NCBI RefSeq assembly: GCF_013376105.1 | Contig: NZ_JAAMFM010000030.1 | Location: 1-51,550 of the forward strand | From: Arthrobacter wenxiniae | Lineage (GTDB): Bacteria > Actinomycetota > Actinomycetes > Actinomycetales > Micrococcaceae | Length of the DNA stretch: 51,550 nucleotides | Reading direction: 5' to 3' | Shown here: piece by piece, positions 49,600 through 51,550 of the stretch | Position numbering within the stretch: the stretch's first letter is position 1 | How the letters are laid out: every line of letters begins with the position of its first letter | Program-made: the position numbers and the translations under genes | Notes under the pieces: model-generated | What the model was told of the DNA's origin: nothing | Seen by the model: the letters and a program-made list of their open reading frames with translations, nothing else | The model's database searches: none

Positions 49600-51492
49600 G
49601 TGCAGTTCCACCACCTCGGATACGTATCCGGCGATCCGCGCGTCCAACCGGCGGCGGGGACCGGCATCAACCGTCCCGCCGAACTCCCCGAGCAGGTGGA
49701 CGTGCTCATTGTCGGCTCGGGTCCCGCGGGCATGCTGACCGCCGCCCAGCTGGCCCAGTTCCCGGGCATCACCACCAGGCTCGTCGAACGTCGCGGCGGA
49801 CGGCTGGAAATCGGCCAGGCCGACGGCATCCAGGCCCGCAGCGTCGAGACGTTCCAGGCCTTCGGCTTCGCCGAGGCGATCACTTCGGAGGCATATTGGA
49901 TCACCGAGATGGCGTTCTGGCGCCCGGACACCGAGAATCCCACGCACATCATCCGCGGCGGCCGGGCCAAGGACGACGAGACGGGCGTCAGCGAGTTCAA
50001 GCACCTGATCGTCAACCAGGCCCGCGTGCTGGACTACTTTGCCGAGGTCGCGAGGAACGCCCCTGCCCGCCTGACGCCGGACTACGGCTGGGACTTCCAG
50101 GGGCTGGAGGTCACCGACGACGGCGAGTACCCGGTCAAGGTCACGCTCGTGCGCAGTGCCGGCCCGGAAGCGGGCGCCGAGAAGACGGTGCACGCCAAGT
50201 ACGTGGTGGGCTGCGACGGCGCCCGCAGCAAGGTTAGGGCATCGATCGGGTGCACCATGGCCGGGGACAAGGCCAACCACGCCTGGGGCGTCATGGACGT
50301 CCTGGCCAAGACCGACTTCCCCGACATCCGCACCAAGTGCGCCATCCAGTCGCACGACGGCGGCTCCATCCTGCTCATCCCCCGCGAGGGCGGGCACCTC
50401 TTCCGCATGTACGTGGACCTCGGCGTGGTGCCGGAGAACGACAACGGCCACGTGCGTACCACCAGCATCGAGGAGATCATCGCCAAGGCCAACGCCATCA
50501 TCAACCCGTACACCCTGGAGGTGCGCAACGTCGCCTGGCACAGCGTGTACGAGGTGGGCCACCGCCTCACCGACCGCTTCGACGACGTCCTGCCCGAGCA
50601 GCTGGGCACCCGCGCGCCGCGCGTCTTCATCACCGGCGACGCCTGCCACACCCACTCCGCGAAGGCCGGACAGGGCATGAACGTCTCCATGCAGGACGGT
50701 TTCAACATCGGCTGGAAGCTAGCCCACGTCCTCGAAGGCCGCAGTTCCGAGGCACTGCTCTCCACGTACTCCGCAGAGCGCCAGGTCGTGGCGAAGAACC
50801 TCATCGACTTCGACAAGGAATGGTCCACGATGATGGCCAAGAAGCCCGAGGAGTTCGACAGCCCGTCGGACCTGGAGGACTTCTACGTGCGCACGGCCGA
50901 GTTCCCGGCCGGCTTCATGACCGAATACGCCCCCTCCCTGATCACCGGTGAGGCCACGCACCAGTCGCTGGCCACCGGTTTCCCGGTCGGCAAGCGCTTC
51001 AAGTCGGCCATGGCCTGCCGCGTCTGCGACACCAACCCGCTGCACCTGGGCCACCAGGCCACGGCGGACGGCCGGTGGCGCATCTACGTCTTCGCCGACC
51101 CGGCCCCGGCCGGCGGCGCCTCGCCCGTCGCGGACTTCGCCGAATGGCTCGCCACGGACGCGGCGTCACCGCTCGTGGCCACGCCGGAGGGGCTCGACGC
51201 CGACGCCTGGTTTGATGTGAAGGTCATCTACCAGCAGCCGCACGAGGACATCGACATCAACGCCGTCCCCGCCGTGTTCAAGCCGGAGGTCGGGCCGTTC
51301 AAGCTGACCCAATATGAGAAGGTTTACGGGATCGTTCCCGGTGCCGACATCTTCGACGAGCGCGGGCTCTCCCGCGACGGGGTGGTCGTCGTCGTCCGCC
51401 CTGACCAGTACGTGGCAAACGTCCTGCCGCTCACGGCCACCGCGGAGCTCGGGGAGTACTTCGCGCAGATCCACTCGGGCGCCCGCGTCTAG
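49600..51492 (+). CDS. mobA: 3-Hydroxybenzoate 4-monooxygenase
   Basis: 630 residues from a GTG at 49600 after GAGGAG; the N-terminus MQFHHLGYVSGDPR matches the family. FAD motifs are VDVLIVGSGPAGMLTAAQLA (GxGxxG), YVVGCDGARSKVRASIG (DG motif) and FITGDACHTHSAKAGQGMN (GD motif). GQADGIQARSVETFQAFGF and RVCDTNPLHLGH fit MobA of Comamonas closely. The C-terminal thioredoxin-like domain is complete. It hydroxylates 3-hydroxybenzoate to protocatechuate with NADPH and oxygen. No transporter or ring-cleavage genes lie alongside in this window; the MFS remnant may once have served it. Confidence 0.9.
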   Translation: MQFHHLGYVSGDPRVQPAAGTGINRPAELPEQVDVLIVGSGPAGMLTAAQLAQFPGITTRLVERRGGRLEIGQADGIQARSVETFQAFGFAEAITSEAYWITEMAFWRPDTENPTHIIRGGRAKDDETGVSEFKHLIVNQARVLDYFAEVARNAPARLTPDYGWDFQGLEVTDDGEYPVKVTLVRSAGPEAGAEKTVHAKYVVGCDGARSKVRASIGCTMAGDKANHAWGVMDVLAKTDFPDIRTKCAIQSHDGGSILLIPREGGHLFRMYVDLGVVPENDNGHVRTTSIEEIIAKANAIINPYTLEVRNVAWHSVYEVGHRLTDRFDDVLPEQLGTRAPRVFITGDACHTHSAKAGQGMNVSMQDGFNIGWKLAHVLEGRSSEALLSTYSAERQVVAKNLIDFDKEWSTMMAKKPEEFDSPSDLEDFYVRTAEFPAGFMTEYAPSLITGEATHQSLATGFPVGKRFKSAMACRVCDTNPLHLGHQATADGRWRIYVFADPAPAGGASPVADFAEWLATDAASPLVATPEGLDADAWFDVKVIYQQPHEDIDINAVPAVFKPEVGPFKLTQYEKVYGIVPGADIFDERGLSRDGVVVVVRPDQYVANVLPLTATAELGEYFAQIHSGARV

Positions 51493-51509
51493 CCGCGCCC
51501 AGCAGAAAA

Positions 51510-51547
51510 AGTGCGGCCCCGCGGTGACTTCACCGCGGGGCCGCACT
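51510..51547 (+). terminator. 18-bp hairpin after mobA
   Basis: The arms 51510-51527 and 51530-51547 are exact reverse complements with a very short loop. It begins 17 bp past the stop. The minus-strand side is followed by TTTTTC, so it may also terminate a convergent gene beyond the window. Confidence 0.75.
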
Positions 51548-51550
51548 GTT

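Noticed and set aside
1-51550. tRNA, rRNA or CRISPR loci
   Set aside because: No T-arm-like GTTCRANYC with a matching acceptor stem, no rRNA sequence and no spaced repeat array were seen on either strand.

Overview
The window reads as chromosome of a high-GC Gram-positive bacterium. Strong G/C third positions, frequent GTG starts, ATGA stop/start overlaps, a RamB-type regulator beside the glyoxylate-bypass genes, ROK/LacI sugar regulators and many long GC-rich hairpins suggest an Actinomycetota soil heterotroph, most likely Micrococcales (Arthrobacter-like). That placement is inference from gene content; no rRNA, tRNA or CRISPR array was found.

Layout. 1-2700: the end of a truncated gene, a small zinc-ribbon protein and an APC amino-acid transporter. 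2994-8109: a type I modification locus (hsdS, hsdM and a degenerate N6-methylase-like protein with an HTH) with no hsdR in view; hsdM carries an in-frame array of an 81-bp repeat. 8284-10120: small membrane-anchored or secreted proteins. 10444-22933: a taurine dissimilation locus: YeiH-type exporter, phosphate acetyltransferase, taurine:pyruvate aminotransferase, alanine dehydrogenase, a MocR/TauR-like regulator, sulfoacetaldehyde acetyltransferase, then an IclR regulator leading a CobS-like AAA+ ATPase and a CobT-like VWA protein. 23070-24620: a GABA-permease-type transporter. 24700-25737: mostly gene debris. 25738-26121: an S4 RNA-binding protein.

26343-37432: a carbohydrate locus. Two sugar isomerase/epimerase-like TIM barrels and two Gfo/Idh/MocA dehydrogenases are on the minus strand. 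Divergently come a ROK regulator, a LacI regulator, an ABC importer (binding protein and two permeases, no ATPase) and a beta-propeller protein. A 28-bp two-armed motif occurs both in the divergent promoter region and before the binding-protein gene, a likely shared operator. 37429-43096: a DsbA/FrnE-like oxidoreductase, malate synthase, isocitrate lyase and a divergent RamB-like regulator. 43311-46478: an SDR, acyl-CoA dehydrogenase and APH-type kinase set resembling a split ACAD10/11 module for 4-hydroxyacyl-CoA breakdown. 46520-51550: a COG4705-like membrane protein, a frameshifted metallo-beta-lactamase-fold gene, an MFS transporter remnant and a 3-hydroxybenzoate 4-monooxygenase.

How it fits together. 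Taurine would be deaminated by Tpa (alanine recycled to pyruvate by Ald), sulfoacetaldehyde cleaved by Xsc to sulfite and acetyl phosphate, acetyl phosphate converted to acetyl-CoA by Pta, and the sulfur oxyanion possibly exported by the YeiH protein. Acetyl-CoA from this route needs the glyoxylate bypass for growth, and aceA, aceB and a RamB-like regulator lie in the same window.

The most unusual signals are the CobS/CobT-like pair attached to the taurine locus without CobN, the dispersed repeat that became protein-coding in hsdM, the hsdR-less modification locus with a degenerate third subunit, and the shared ROK-type operator.
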